Below, piece by piece: positions 21,479 to 30,257 of a stretch of 64,000 nucleotides of DNA. The notes under the pieces are model-generated. The model saw nothing but the letters and a program-made list of their open reading frames with translations, had not been told where the DNA came from and did no database searches. The DNA is from Halobacillus ihumii (GTDB lineage: Bacteria; Bacillota; Bacilli; Bacillales; Halobacillaceae). The translations under genes were made by a program, and so were the position numbers. The DNA lies in the NCBI RefSeq assembly GCF_902726645.1, contig NZ_CACVAO010000001.1:1-64000 (forward strand), read 5' to 3'. Numbering within the stretch: position 1 is the stretch's first letter; every line of letters starts with the position of its first letter.

Positions 21479-22642
21479 TTGAAAATCGCCATCATAACAG
21501 AGACATTTTTGCCATCAACGGATGGAGTCGTAACAAGACTGAAGGAAGCAATCAAATATTTGCGCAAACAAGAACACGACATTATAGTTATTGCTCCAGA
21601 CCTGGGTGTAACAGAATATGAGGGTGCGATTGTCGAAGGCGTGAAGACGACGACAATGCCTTTTTATCGTTCGAAAAAGTTTTCAATGCCGCAAAAAAAA
21701 GTGAAGAGTCTCCTTCAAAAGCATAATCCTGATTTAGTTCACGTCGTCAATCCTGCGTTTGTTGGAGCTGCGGGGGTTTACTATGCCAGCAAGCTGAACT
21801 ACCCTTTACTGGCTTCTTATCATACGCATGTGCCTAAGTATTTAAATTATTATCGACTATACCCATTTGTCCCGGCAGTATGGTGGTATTTTCGAAAGCT
21901 GCACAACTTCGCAGATTTGAATTTATGCACTTCGAAAGCAATTCAAGGTGAACTACACGAGAAAAATTTTCACAATGTCCATGTGTGGGACAGGGGCGTT
22001 GCCATTGATCATTACCACCCCAATCACAAAAATGAAGCAATGCGGGAACGGCTTTCCGACGGTGAACCAAGCAACAAACTTCTTGTGTTTGTTGGAAGAT
22101 TGGCACCGGAGAAGGAAATTGAAAAGATCAAACCACTACTTGAAGAACGCGATGACTTGTCCCTTGCTATCGTAGGCGATGGCCCGAATAGAGAAACACT
22201 TGAGAAAACATTCGAGGGTACAAAAACCGTTTTTACTGGTTTACTTCATGGTGATGAATTAGCTCAAGCCTTCGCTTCTTCTGATGCCTTAATTTTTCCA
22301 TCCGTGACGGAAACACTAGGACTTGTGATATTAGAATCGATGGCGTCAGGCTTGCCAGTAATTGCAGCGAAGAGCGGACCGACAATGGAACAGGTTGAAG
22401 ATGGACGTACAGGGTTATTATTCGAAAATGAAAACACAGCTAGTATGATCGCAGCAGTCGATCGTTTAGAAGATGAACAGCTATATCAGTATTTAAGCAA
22501 GAATGCACGAAAAGAAGCAGAAAAACACAGTTGGCAGAAACCAGCCAAGCAAATTCTCGACTATTATTATCAAACATTAGAGGTTTACCAGCAAAACCAG
22601 GCTAAACCAACAAAAAAATCAAAAGTTAAAGTCACAGAGTAA
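21479..22642 (+). CDS. sqdX: Sulfoquinovosyltransferase-like GT4 glycosyltransferase (SQD2/SqdX homologue)
   Basis: A 387-residue family 4 glycosyltransferase. It has an N-terminal acceptor fold (ITETFLPSTDGVVTRL, SYHTHVPKYLNYYRL), VFVGRLAPEKEIE, GDGPNRETLE, VFTGLLHGDELAQAFAS and the E-x7-E donor motif in TETLGLVILESMASGLP. These pieces follow the order and wording of plant SQD2 and cyanobacterial SqdX, which transfer sulfoquinovose from UDP to diacylglycerol at the membrane. The start is TTG 21479 with AAGGAG upstream. Pairing with the UDP-sulfoquinovose synthase makes the sulfolipid role likely; a related phosphatidylinositol-mannosyl-type transferase is the fallback reading. Confidence 0.85.
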   Translation: MKIAIITETFLPSTDGVVTRLKEAIKYLRKQEHDIIVIAPDLGVTEYEGAIVEGVKTTTMPFYRSKKFSMPQKKVKSLLQKHNPDLVHVVNPAFVGAAGVYYASKLNYPLLASYHTHVPKYLNYYRLYPFVPAVWWYFRKLHNFADLNLCTSKAIQGELHEKNFHNVHVWDRGVAIDHYHPNHKNEAMRERLSDGEPSNKLLVFVGRLAPEKEIEKIKPLLEERDDLSLAIVGDGPNRETLEKTFEGTKTVFTGLLHGDELAQAFASSDALIFPSVTETLGLVILESMASGLPVIAAKSGPTMEQVEDGRTGLLFENENTASMIAAVDRLEDEQLYQYLSKNARKEAEKHSWQKPAKQILDYYYQTLEVYQQNQAKPTKKSKVKVTE

Positions 22643-22659
22643 AAGCTCTGTGACTTTTT
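22628..22659 (+). terminator. Terminator overlapping the SQD2 stop codon
   Basis: AAAGTCACAGAG / CTCTGTGACTTT stem, 6-nt loop holding the TAA stop, then T residues. Confidence 0.85.
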
Positions 22660-22931
22660 CTGTCTACTATATAAATACTCTCTCTTGAAACTTAGTAGTA
22701 ACTCCGAAAAGTTTCAAAAAAACATCAATAAAATCATTCTTTCTATCATTCATGCAAACAAGAATCATATTAAAAGAATCGCGAGAGTTTGTAAAGATGG
22801 AGATGTCATCGATAATGAGTATCTTTCCGCATAGTATTATCGTTGCATTGTATGTGAACTCTTTGTGAAAAACCGTCTAATGGTTTGTATAAATATGATG
22901 AATCAGTTATTTTTAGTAGTGAATGACCAAT
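22660..22931. other. Gene-free stretch upstream of the P450
   Basis: AT-rich sequence without a supported gene or RNA. The promoter and operator of the P450 gene lie just beyond it at 22932-22959. Confidence 0.4.
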
Positions 22932-22959
22932 CAGTCAATAATTGACTGGCAGGTATAAT
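22932..22959 (+). promoter_or_regulatory. Palindromic operator and -10 of the P450 gene
   Basis: CAGTCAATAATTGACTG (22932-22948) is a perfect 8+1+8 palindrome, followed 5 bases later by TATAAT (22954-22959). A bound repressor would cover the promoter spacer. The size and symmetry suit TetR- or MarR-type regulators; no regulator gene is adjacent. Confidence 0.6.
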
Positions 22960-22992
22960 GATAACGATGGAAATTAGAGAGGGGAATAAATA

Positions 22993-24210
22993 ATGTCATC
23001 CACCAATGGAAAACATGAAACAAATGATCAGTTATTCTCACCAGAATTCAACCAAAATCCTTACCCAGCTTTCAGCAAACTAAGACAAGAAGATCCTATT
23101 CATCAAACGTTATTGCCAAATGGGAATTTTTCTTGGATTGTAACACGTTACGATGATGCTGTAACCGTTCTAAAGGACCCTCGTTTCATAAAAGACTACA
23201 CGTACTTTCTTGGGAAGGAACAAGAGGAAGAACAGTCAGAGACGAGTATCTTTGTCAAAAACATGCTTTTTTCTGATCCACCTGACCACAGACGATTGCG
23301 AGGGCTCGTGCAAAAGGCTTTCACACCGAAAATGATTGAAGGTTTACGAGGAAGAATTGAAGAAATTACTAACGAATTACTTGATAAGGTCGAGCCAAAT
23401 GGGAAGATGAATTTGATTGATGCTTTTGCTTTTCCTTTGCCGATTATTGTCATTTGTGAAATGCTCGGCGTTCCTAGTCAGGACCGCGACAAGTTTCGGA
23501 CCTGGTCAAATACACTTGTAGAAGCTTCTAATGATCCAGAAGAAGCTGCACAGCTCCAAGTACATATGGAAGAATTTGTGATGTACCTTAGACAGTTAAT
23601 TGCTATACGGCGTCAAGATCCTAAAGATGATATGATCAGTAAATTAATCCAATCTGAAGAAGAAGGGGACAGCCTTTCTGAGCAGGAACTTTATGGTGTT
23701 ATCTCCTTACTGATCATTGCTGGTCACGAAACTACAGTTAATTTAATTACGAATGGAGTATTTGGATTACTGGAAAATCCTGAACAAAAGCAACAATTGA
23801 TAAACGATCCATCAATAATAGAGTCTGCACTGGAAGAATTCCTTCGTTACAATGGCCCAGTTGAATTCAGTACAGACCGTTGGGCTGCCGAAGCTATAGA
23901 ATTACGTGGGAAGACCATTGCTAAAGGAGACCATGTGATTGTTGCATTGGACTCAGCCAATCGTGACCCAGAACAATTTGATGACCCAGATGTATTTGAT
24001 ATTACCCGCGGTAAAAGCAAGCACCTCGCGTTTGGAAAAGGAATTCATTTTTGTCTGGGAGCTCCACTTGCCAGATTAGAAGCAGAGGTGGCTGTAACAA
24101 CATTATTAAGACGTATGCCTGATCTTCAATTGAATACAACTCCTGAAAAATTGGAGTGGCGTCCTGGAATGCTGATGCGCGGTTTAAAAGAATTGCCTGT
24201 AGCATTTTGA
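22993..24210 (+). CDS. Cytochrome P450
   Basis: A 405-residue soluble bacterial P450, close in style to the CYP107 group. The I-helix oxygen-binding motif AGHETT, the ExxR motif in EEFLRY, and the heme loop FGKGIHFCLG with the thiolate Cys at residue 354 are all present. It needs external ferredoxin and reductase; the ferredoxin at 59.2 kb is one possible partner but is not linked. Substrate unknown. It stands alone between two terminators behind a palindromic operator. Confidence 0.95.
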   Translation: MSSTNGKHETNDQLFSPEFNQNPYPAFSKLRQEDPIHQTLLPNGNFSWIVTRYDDAVTVLKDPRFIKDYTYFLGKEQEEEQSETSIFVKNMLFSDPPDHRRLRGLVQKAFTPKMIEGLRGRIEEITNELLDKVEPNGKMNLIDAFAFPLPIIVICEMLGVPSQDRDKFRTWSNTLVEASNDPEEAAQLQVHMEEFVMYLRQLIAIRRQDPKDDMISKLIQSEEEGDSLSEQELYGVISLLIIAGHETTVNLITNGVFGLLENPEQKQQLINDPSIIESALEEFLRYNGPVEFSTDRWAAEAIELRGKTIAKGDHVIVALDSANRDPEQFDDPDVFDITRGKSKHLAFGKGIHFCLGAPLARLEAEVAVTTLLRRMPDLQLNTTPEKLEWRPGMLMRGLKELPVAF

Positions 24211-24215
24211 TTTAA

Positions 24216-24248
24216 AAACACTGCTGGATTATTTGTCCAGCAGTGTTT
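24216..24248. terminator. Bidirectional terminator
   Basis: AAACACTGCTGGA / TCCAGCAGTGTTT, a perfect 13-bp stem with a 7-nt loop. The T-rich side (TTTTTAAAT) is better on the minus strand, serving the DUF2512 gene, and it also closes the P450 gene. Confidence 0.8.
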
Positions 24249-24266
24249 ACCATTTAGTATAAAGGA

Positions 24267-24662
24267 TTATTTTTCTGCGTATAGATCTGTTGTTGTTTTT
24301 TCTCTTGATGATAAACCTTCGAGAATCATATTCTTCATATAACCATGGAATACAAACTCTCCGATGGTAATGGCTATAGCTAAAAAGAACGACACGGTTC
24401 CTAACGGTACGGATTCTTCAAATAATAAGGATCCTAATAACCAAATCCCGAAGAATGCCACCCCCATATCTGCTATAGTCGCTATCATATTTCCTAACTT
24501 AGGTAAGATTAGCAAATCACCTATTATGAAGGAAACCATTGTTAATCCTATGCTTGTGATTAAAATGTCTGTCAGGGAGATTCCAAAGAAAACCCCTAAA
24601 AAGAACCATAATATTGCAGTCATCATCACAAGTTTTATAAAAAATGCTTTTATATACTTCAT
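24267..24662 (-). CDS. DUF2512 membrane protein (YndM-like)
   Basis: A 131-residue integral membrane protein with four hydrophobic segments in the first 110 residues (FIKLVMMTAILWFFLGVFFG, ILITSIGLTMVSFIIGDLLI, MGVAFFGIWLLGSLLF, VSFFLAIAITIGEFVFHGYM) and a polar tail. Length and segment order match the DUF2512/YndM family of Bacillus, whose function is unknown. ATG 24662 has AAGGAGGATATT directly upstream. Confidence 0.85.
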   Translation of the reverse strand: MKYIKAFFIKLVMMTAILWFFLGVFFGISLTDILITSIGLTMVSFIIGDLLILPKLGNMIATIADMGVAFFGIWLLGSLLFEESVPLGTVSFFLAIAITIGEFVFHGYMKNMILEGLSSREKTTTDLYAEK

Positions 24663-24893
24663 AATATCCTCCTTCTACTATCTCTAAGTTATGTTGTCCT
24701 TTTTCTTACCGTTTAATCGAATCGTAACTTGAATATGAAGTGCTTGTTTATAATTGTTTCCAGGATTCCATAAATCACATGTGCCAAGATAAGGTAATAA
24801 ATTCTTTTAACTGTATAGAAGATACAGTGCGAATGAAATCAAAAAACATACACACAATACTATGGATGTTCTAACTAGAAAGGGGAAATAATC

Positions 24894-25124
24894 ATGCCAC
24901 AACAACAAGCTCAACAAACTCTTCAGCAAATTGCTCAGATCGCTCAGCAGCTTCAACAACAAGAACAGCAAAATGCTCAACAGCTTCAACAATCACAACA
25001 ACAAGGTGGAGCTAATATGAGCGCGCAGCAGCCAATGGCTCAACGCGAACAAAATGCTGCCCAGCAGCTTCAACAAATTCAACAACTTGCTCAACAGTGT
25101 CAACAGCAAATGAACCAGCAGTAA
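24894..25124 (+). CDS. Small glutamine-rich protein of unknown function
   Basis: A 76-residue protein of which 39 residues (about half) are Gln, with most of the rest Ala, Leu, Asn and Met and one Cys near the C-terminus. The unit AQQLQQ recurs (NAQQLQQ, AAQQLQQ), giving a spacing compatible with an amphipathic or coiled-coil helix. It has an AAAGGGGAAATA ribosome-binding site before ATG 24894 and its own strong terminator, so it is a real, monocistronic gene despite low complexity. Gln-rich small proteins in Bacillaceae include gamma-type spore proteins, but the repeats of those are different; I do not assign a function. Confidence 0.75.
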   Translation: MPQQQAQQTLQQIAQIAQQLQQQEQQNAQQLQQSQQQGGANMSAQQPMAQREQNAAQQLQQIQQLAQQCQQQMNQQ

Positions 25125-25140
25125 GGAGCAAGTGATCCTT

Positions 25141-25177
25141 TCGCCCCGTATCTCAGTGATACGGGGCGATTTATTTT
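25141..25177 (+). terminator. Terminator of the Gln-rich protein gene
   Basis: Perfect 12-bp stem TCGCCCCGTATC / GATACGGGGCGA with a 5-nt loop, then TTTATTTT. The following 227 bases up to 25404 show no gene, only a GAGGAGG ribosome-binding site next to ATG 25405. Confidence 0.9.
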
Positions 25178-25404
25178 GGCAAAATAGGAGGTTCTCACAT
25201 CAAAAATGTCATTTACTTTAGATGATCAACATAAATCTAACTTGCAGGTTTAAATATAAGTATTTTTAGGTTTGAGCAATAACAAATGGGGTAAAAAGTT
25301 AGCATTAGTATGAAATGGGAAACTGAAGAGGCAATCACTTTTTAGTATAGCCATGTAAGACCATTGGCTATTTTCACATCCTTAATCATTGAGGAGGAAT
25401 AACG

Positions 25405-26310
25405 ATGAACATAACTTCTGATCAGAAGAAAAAATTACTGCCGGTAACTACTGATCAACAACGTATGAATGATCTTATTTCTAAATTGGCAAGGGATAAA
25501 GAGAAAGTAAAAAAAGATGATAAGGCCTATTACGACGAGACAAAGGATAAAAAAGTTATCGAACAGTATTATAGCAAAATTAATTTTAACAACTTAGACG
25601 AAGATGCTTTCTTAAAGAAATTAGGGGATCTCCTTAAGGAAACCCATACGAATCCATTGTCATATGATCCAAGCGAATATGTTTATCCATGGGTGGATTT
25701 GAGACCAGACGGTGATCTAATCAGTATTTATTCCGGAAACCAGAGGCGTCCTGAAGACGTTATGCGTGAGGATTATGAAACCTCCTTACGCCGCCAGCAA
25801 GAAGTAGAAAAATTAAATGAAACAGACAGTGAACAGATTCAGTCAGAACTTTTCCGTATTGAAAAGGAATTCAAATATAATTGTGAGCATGCTGTGCCTC
25901 AATCCTGGTTTAATGAACAGGAACCGATGCGCGGTGACCTCCATCACTTATTTACCTGTGAACCTGTATGTAATTCAATTAGATCTAATTATCCTTATTA
26001 TGACTTTACAGACTATACTCCAGGAAACATAAATATGGAGCGTATAGAGGAATCTTGCGGGAAAGCAGAAGAGGAATTATTCGAACCTGAATTTGCAAAG
26101 GGAACTGTTGCAAGAGCAATGCTGTATTTCCTTCTTAGATACCCTGATCAGGTCGAGCAGAAATATCAAAAAAAGATTGATACAGAGCTGTTGCTGAATT
26201 GGCATCAAAAATTCCAGCCCTCCCTTTATGAGAAGCACCGAAATCAAGCGATTTATCAACTTCAGGGGAACCGTAATCCATATATTGATTTTCCTGAGAT
26301 GTTTTTATAA
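25405..26310 (+). CDS. Endonuclease I family nuclease
   Basis: A 301-residue protein with the endonuclease I/Bsn-type beta-beta-alpha metal nuclease core: NCEHAVPQSWF (catalytic His 162), MRGDLHHLFTCEP and NSIRSNYPYYDF. It is related to secreted nucleases such as Bacillus YurI/Bsn and E. coli EndA. Unlike those it has no signal peptide; the first 90 residues are charged and helical, so it may act inside the cell or be released by lysis. The role is undetermined. Confidence 0.88.
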   Translation: MNITSDQKKKLLPVTTDQQRMNDLISKLARDKEKVKKDDKAYYDETKDKKVIEQYYSKINFNNLDEDAFLKKLGDLLKETHTNPLSYDPSEYVYPWVDLRPDGDLISIYSGNQRRPEDVMREDYETSLRRQQEVEKLNETDSEQIQSELFRIEKEFKYNCEHAVPQSWFNEQEPMRGDLHHLFTCEPVCNSIRSNYPYYDFTDYTPGNINMERIEESCGKAEEELFEPEFAKGTVARAMLYFLLRYPDQVEQKYQKKIDTELLLNWHQKFQPSLYEKHRNQAIYQLQGNRNPYIDFPEMFL

Positions 26311-26419
26311 TAAGATAATGCACAATTAAGTAAATTATTTATTCTGGATTCCTGTCACGAGTCAACCTCCTGAAAACATATGTTACCAATGAGGTTTACG
26401 TTAAGACAGGAGGAGAACA

Positions 26420-27061
26420 ATGAATTCTCATTACTTTAATACGCCCCAAGTCAATCCAAGTGGATATCATCCATATATATCCTATCCTTTTTATAATTAC
26501 AGGGGCTATGTACCGTATTATTATCGTCAGCAGCCGGTGAGGGGGCAAGCTACTTGGACAGAAGGGGGACAGGTTACGCAGTGTGGGATTCCTTGGTCAG
26601 AAAATCACTATATGACAGCAGCCGTTGGAGAAAATTCTCCTTATCAATGTGGGCAGACTCTGAAGGTTAGAAACCTAGCTTCCCAGAGAGAAGTACTGGT
26701 AACCATTGTAGACAAAGTGCCAGGATATCCTCCAAATAAAATTAATCTGCATCGTCAAGCTTTTCAAACATTAGGAGGTAGTTTAGACGCGGGTGTGATC
26801 AATATTGAGATCACACCATCACCTGAATTAGAGCAGGAAAAATGGGGGAAATATTTATTAGAAGTTACTCAGACTGCCTATCCTGGGTATAATGTAATTG
26901 AATATAATTCAGTAGGGAAAACACAATTATCTGCCACACAAATAAAAGAAACCTATGAATATATATTAACGTCCCCACAGGAACGTATTAAGGTGCGAGG
27001 AAATGTTGTCTATAATCCTGAAACCGACAGAGTAATTTCATTTGATATCAAGGAAGTATGA
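26420..27061 (+). CDS. RlpA-like double-psi barrel protein with DUF3889-type C-terminus
   Basis: A 213-residue protein. A Tyr/Pro-rich N-terminus (residues 1-45) precedes a barrel domain with TQCGIPWSENHYMTAAVG, TLKVRNLASQREVLVTIVDKVPG and NKINLHRQAFQTLG, the RlpA/expansin-like arrangement with catalytic-type Asp. The last 75 residues (WGKYLLEVTQTAYPGYNVIEY...RVISFDI) resemble DUF3889. There is no signal peptide. Such proteins occur in spore-formers and could act at the spore surface; this is inference from the N-terminus and the neighbouring tlp gene. Confidence 0.75.
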   Translation: MNSHYFNTPQVNPSGYHPYISYPFYNYRGYVPYYYRQQPVRGQATWTEGGQVTQCGIPWSENHYMTAAVGENSPYQCGQTLKVRNLASQREVLVTIVDKVPGYPPNKINLHRQAFQTLGGSLDAGVINIEITPSPELEQEKWGKYLLEVTQTAYPGYNVIEYNSVGKTQLSATQIKETYEYILTSPQERIKVRGNVVYNPETDRVISFDIKEV

Positions 27062-27091
27062 GTAGCATAATACCTTATACAACGAAATTGT

Positions 27092-27130
27092 AAACAGGCA
27101 TGGAGCTTTTGAAGCACACATGCCTGTTTT
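27092..27130. terminator. Bidirectional terminator between the RlpA-like gene and tlp
   Basis: AAACAGGCATG / CATGCCTGTTT, 11-bp perfect stem with a 16-nt loop, between convergent genes. Confidence 0.7.
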
Positions 27131-27141
27131 ATGTGGATTAT

Positions 27142-27354
27142 TTACTTGCCTTCATCCTTGATTTCTTCACGCAAACTTTCAATGCTGTCTTCACGGCGTT
27201 GATTCTTTTCCTGAATTTGGTTCATTTCTTCTTGGCTCATTTCTTCAGAATGTGCTTTAACATAATCGTTTGCTTCATCCATATTTTGCAAAGTGTGACC
27301 AATATTCTTTTCAATTCTTTCTTTATTATTAGAACGGTCGTCTGGTTTTGCCAT
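27142..27354 (-). CDS. tlp: Small acid-soluble spore protein Tlp
   Basis: A 70-residue, highly charged protein matching Tlp: PDDRSNN near the N-terminus, HTLQNMDEANDYVKAHSEEM in the middle and EKNQRREDSIESLREEIKDE at the end, all family features. Tlp is made in the forespore in Bacillus. ATG 27354 follows AAGGAGG. It is direct evidence that the organism forms endospores. Confidence 0.93.
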   Translation of the reverse strand: MAKPDDRSNNKERIEKNIGHTLQNMDEANDYVKAHSEEMSQEEMNQIQEKNQRREDSIESLREEIKDEGK

Positions 27355-27483
27355 GCGCGATACCTCCTTTTTTCCTGGTATAATTAGTATGCACGGGGGT
27401 AAAGAGTCTATGTACCAGTTGGAAAAAATATAGTTGTGTTACTATTAATTAAGACCAAATCAGTTGAACAGGAGGAATTTAGC

Positions 27484-27843
27484 ATGTGCAAACACCATCC
27501 TTTTGTTAAGGGAGTAAACGTTGATCAACATACAAAATGTGCCCATTATCATACAGATGTCGATATTATCGCGATTAAATTTTACTGCTGCAATGACTAT
27601 TATGCTTGCTATTTTTGCCATCAGGAAGTTTCAAACCATAATGTTTCAAAGTGGCCGAAAAGCCGCTGGAGTGAACGAGCTATTCTATGTGGAAGCTGTA
27701 AACATGAATTAACCATTTCTGAATATATGGCTTCTACAAATTGTCCTCATTGTGAAAGCCGCTTTAATGAGAAATGCAGTAATCACTTTCATCTTTACTT
27801 TGAGATGACAGAGCCACCTTCAGACACCACGTGCCATTCGTAA
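27484..27843 (+). CDS. CHY-type zinc finger protein
   Basis: A 119-residue protein dominated by paired Cys/His residues: CKHHP, TKCAHYH, FYCCNDYYACYFCHQE, LCGSCKHE and CPHCES, as in the CHY zinc finger family. It probably binds several zinc ions; whether it binds nucleic acid or protein is unknown. I use ATG 27484, which has AGGAGGAA 6-7 bases before it, rather than the upstream in-frame 27436. Confidence 0.85.
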   Translation: MCKHHPFVKGVNVDQHTKCAHYHTDVDIIAIKFYCCNDYYACYFCHQEVSNHNVSKWPKSRWSERAILCGSCKHELTISEYMASTNCPHCESRFNEKCSNHFHLYFEMTEPPSDTTCHS

Positions 27844-27931
27844 ATTATTTTAAGTTTATTTAAACATCCGTATCTTTCAGCAGACTTTTTCCGTTTATAC
27901 ATATGAAAGACATTTTAGAGGAGGTAAAAAC

Positions 27932-28750
27932 ATGCGGCCGCTTGTTCATAACACTCCAACTGCAAGAGAAACAGATTTTGAGTCAGCTATAGAGAACCAT
28001 ATACCTGATTTACAGAAGTATTGTCTATCTCTTACCAAATCAAAGTGGGATGGGGAAGATCTCATGCAGGATACGTTAGCAAAAGCTTATAAAGCATGGA
28101 CTAGGAGCCAAAGACCGATTGTTAAAGCCTATTTATTTCGTATCGCTTCAAACTCTTGGATTGACGGACACCGTAAAGTCAAAGTGAAAGAGGATTTCGG
28201 CAAAGACCTATCAGTATTTAGCCAAAGGGATGCATCAATTTCTGATTCTGTATGCCGAGCCATAGAACTGCTTCTTAGAGAATTAACTCCAAAACAGCGA
28301 GTTGTCTTATTACTCGTAGAAGGACTTGGACTTACTTCAAAAGAAACCGCAGAAATGCTATCTGACAGTGAAGGCTCAATTAAGGGTACGCTCCATAGAG
28401 CTCGTAAAAAAGTAAAAAAGATAAAACACTCTTATGAAACTTCAGACCTTGCAGGAGAGGATCCGATCCTTTATGTAACTGCGCTTCGTAATGGAGATCC
28501 GTCCGCTTTTATACAGCTGTATCACAAAGAAACACAGGGTTTACGCATGATGAAGGGGGCCAACCCAACACCAAGTCTTGATAGCCTGCCTATAGCTCAT
28601 ACGATTATCGGAGATGCCACTGCTTATCTGTTAATTTCCTTTGTTTCAAGAAAAGGAAGTATTATGTTTATTCCTTTTTATCAAGAAGAATTATTTTCTT
28701 TGTTGTTACAAATTGAAGAAGCCAGCAATGGTTTACTACATGCGAGTTAG
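27932..28750 (+). CDS. Sigma-70-family (ECF-type) sigma factor with C-terminal extension
   Basis: A 272-residue protein. Region 2 is at residues about 15-85 ([30 protein letters not shown], then [17 protein letters not shown]) and region 4 at about 115-165 ([41 protein letters not shown]). It carries about 90 further residues, including [17 protein letters not shown], that are not part of the standard two-domain ECF factor and could be a built-in regulatory domain. No anti-sigma gene follows; instead a clpP gene starts 17 bases downstream in the same unit. ATG 27932 follows GAGGAGG. Target promoters unknown. Confidence 0.85.
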   Translation: MRPLVHNTPTARETDFESAIENHIPDLQKYCLSLTKSKWDGEDLMQDTLAKAYKAWTRSQRPIVKAYLFRIASNSWIDGHRKVKVKEDFGKDLSVFSQRDASISDSVCRAIELLLRELTPKQRVVLLLVEGLGLTSKETAEMLSDSEGSIKGTLHRARKKVKKIKHSYETSDLAGEDPILYVTALRNGDPSAFIQLYHKETQGLRMMKGANPTPSLDSLPIAHTIIGDATAYLLISFVSRKGSIMFIPFYQEELFSLLLQIEEASNGLLHAS

Positions 28751-28767
28751 AAAGGTTGAAGATACTC

Positions 28768-29358
28768 ATGTCAAATGTAATTCCTTATGTAGTGGAGCAA
28801 TCAACGAGAGGAGAACGCTCCTACGATATCTATTCACGTTTATTAAAGGACCGAATCATTATCCTAGGGAGTCAAATTGATGATGCCGTTGCAAACTCAG
28901 TTGTAGCTCAACTCTTATTTTTAACGGCGGAAGATCATGATAAGGATATTCATTTATATATTAACTCGCCGGGGGGATCGATTTCTGCCGGAATGGCGAT
29001 TTATGATACGATGCAATTCATCAAGCCGGATGTGTCAACAATTTGCACAGGATTAGCTGCCTCTATGGGCGCATTCCTCCTTTTAGCAGGGGAAAAAGGA
29101 AAACGGTACGCTCTTCCGAACGCTGAAATGATGTTACATCAGCCTTTGGGAGGAACAAAAGGTCAAGCAACGGATATTAAAATCCATGCTGATCACATTA
29201 TTAAAACGAGAAAAACCATAAACAGAATAATCTCAGAGCGTACAGATCAGCCGCTCGAAAAAGTAGAGAAAGATACAGACAGGGATTATTTTCTTACAGC
29301 TGAGGAAGCGAAAGATTATGGTATCATTGACAAACTAATGGCCCATGGGAAATCGTAG
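28768..29358 (+). CDS. clpP: ClpP protease subunit (probable second paralogue)
   Basis: A serine protease of the ClpP family, 196 residues, with an intact triad S99 (GLAASMGAF), H124 (MMLHQPLGG) and D173 ([13 protein letters not shown]). The N-terminal axial loop segment ([26 protein letters not shown]) is canonical. It works with ClpC/ClpX-type unfoldases. I start at ATG 28768, which aligns with other ClpP N-termini; TTG 28756 adds four residues. Linkage to a sigma factor gene rather than the usual stand-alone clpP locus suggests a specialised second copy; the main clpP is not in this window. Confidence 0.93.
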   Translation: MSNVIPYVVEQSTRGERSYDIYSRLLKDRIIILGSQIDDAVANSVVAQLLFLTAEDHDKDIHLYINSPGGSISAGMAIYDTMQFIKPDVSTICTGLAASMGAFLLLAGEKGKRYALPNAEMMLHQPLGGTKGQATDIKIHADHIIKTRKTINRIISERTDQPLEKVEKDTDRDYFLTAEEAKDYGIIDKLMAHGKS

Positions 29359-29393
29359 TTATACCATAAAAAAATTATGTTAACAATAACATA

Positions 29394-29433
29394 GAAGCGC
29401 AAAATCGATACAACGATTTTGCGCTTCTTTTTT
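29394..29433 (+). terminator. Terminator after clpP
   Basis: Perfect 14-bp stem GAAGCGCAAAATCG / CGATTTTGCGCTTC with a 6-nt loop and a TTTTTT run. Confidence 0.93.
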
Positions 29434-29597
29434 GTGAAGTCCCGCCTCTAATTAGATAATTTTGGGACTTTTGTAGTTTTTATTAAAATAATATGTCTAT
29501 AAAATATATACATACATATTCATGTACTAGAGCAGTGAGAGGAAAGAGGTTTTTGTTTGATAGGTAATATAAAACAACACGATTTGGAGTGGTTAAG

Positions 29598-30080
29598 ATG
29601 AAACTAATAAGAGAGGATGGTAATGTTAAAATAGACGGAATTTTAAAGATAGATGACACGGAAAAATTTCTTCTTGAGCTTCAAAATTACTTTTCCAGCA
29701 AACCTAGAGAAAAAATAGATTTGGGTTTCTACAAAGATATTGAAATGTTAGATAGGGAATTAAACAGGTTAAACATTGATGAGAAAAGGTTATTACAAAT
29801 AAAAGTAACCGCATTAATTACATATCTTGATGAAGTAAGTAGCATTCATTTCCCATCACCCTTTATCATAGGGGTATTCACGGCTGTGATTTCTTTAATT
29901 CTTGGCGTCATGATAAAGGATTTAGCAGCATTTCCAGTGTGGGTAATTTTCGCAATTATCATTTGTTTCGTTTTGTTTATCCCAGGCATATCGTGGTTAA
30001 ATTTGATCCAATCTGGAAAGGATGCAGAAGTTAAACAAGCCCTTACAACGCTTCATAGCATATTAGATATACGAAGTTAA
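29598..30080 (+). CDS. Uncharacterised small membrane protein
   Basis: A 160-residue protein not recognised. The first 90 residues are soluble and charged (a beta-rich start, then helices); two hydrophobic segments follow at about 92-113 and 116-138 (IIGVFTAVISLILGVMI; AAFPVWVIFAIIICFVLFI), with a short cytoplasmic tail. ATG 29598 has GGAGTGG upstream; a GTG at 29589 is the alternative. It is monocistronic and ends at its own terminator. A membrane-anchored sensor or toxin-like role cannot be judged. Confidence 0.65.
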   Translation: MKLIREDGNVKIDGILKIDDTEKFLLELQNYFSSKPREKIDLGFYKDIEMLDRELNRLNIDEKRLLQIKVTALITYLDEVSSIHFPSPFIIGVFTAVISLILGVMIKDLAAFPVWVIFAIIICFVLFIPGISWLNLIQSGKDAEVKQALTTLHSILDIRS

Positions 30081-30097
30081 ATAAAATAATCAAGTTG

Positions 30098-30127
30098 GGT
30101 GTTTTCTATTTTGGAAAACACCTTTTT
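30098..30127 (+). terminator. Rho-independent terminator
   Basis: GGTGTTTTC / GAAAACACC stem and TTTTT run after the small membrane protein gene. Confidence 0.8.
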
Positions 30128-30257
30128 AATAGTGATGAAATTTAACGACGACCTATTATATTAACTATATTTATCGAAATTTTCTGGTAAAATGTTACTT
30201 GTAATAATGGTTAACATAATTGATCATTGTTTACCTATTCGGTAAATGGGAGGGACG

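Noticed and set aside
27100..27387. 95-residue plus-strand hydrophobic frame opposite tlp
   Set aside because: It overlaps the well-supported tlp gene on the other strand and has no ribosome-binding site; the hydrophobicity comes from the reverse complement of a charged protein.
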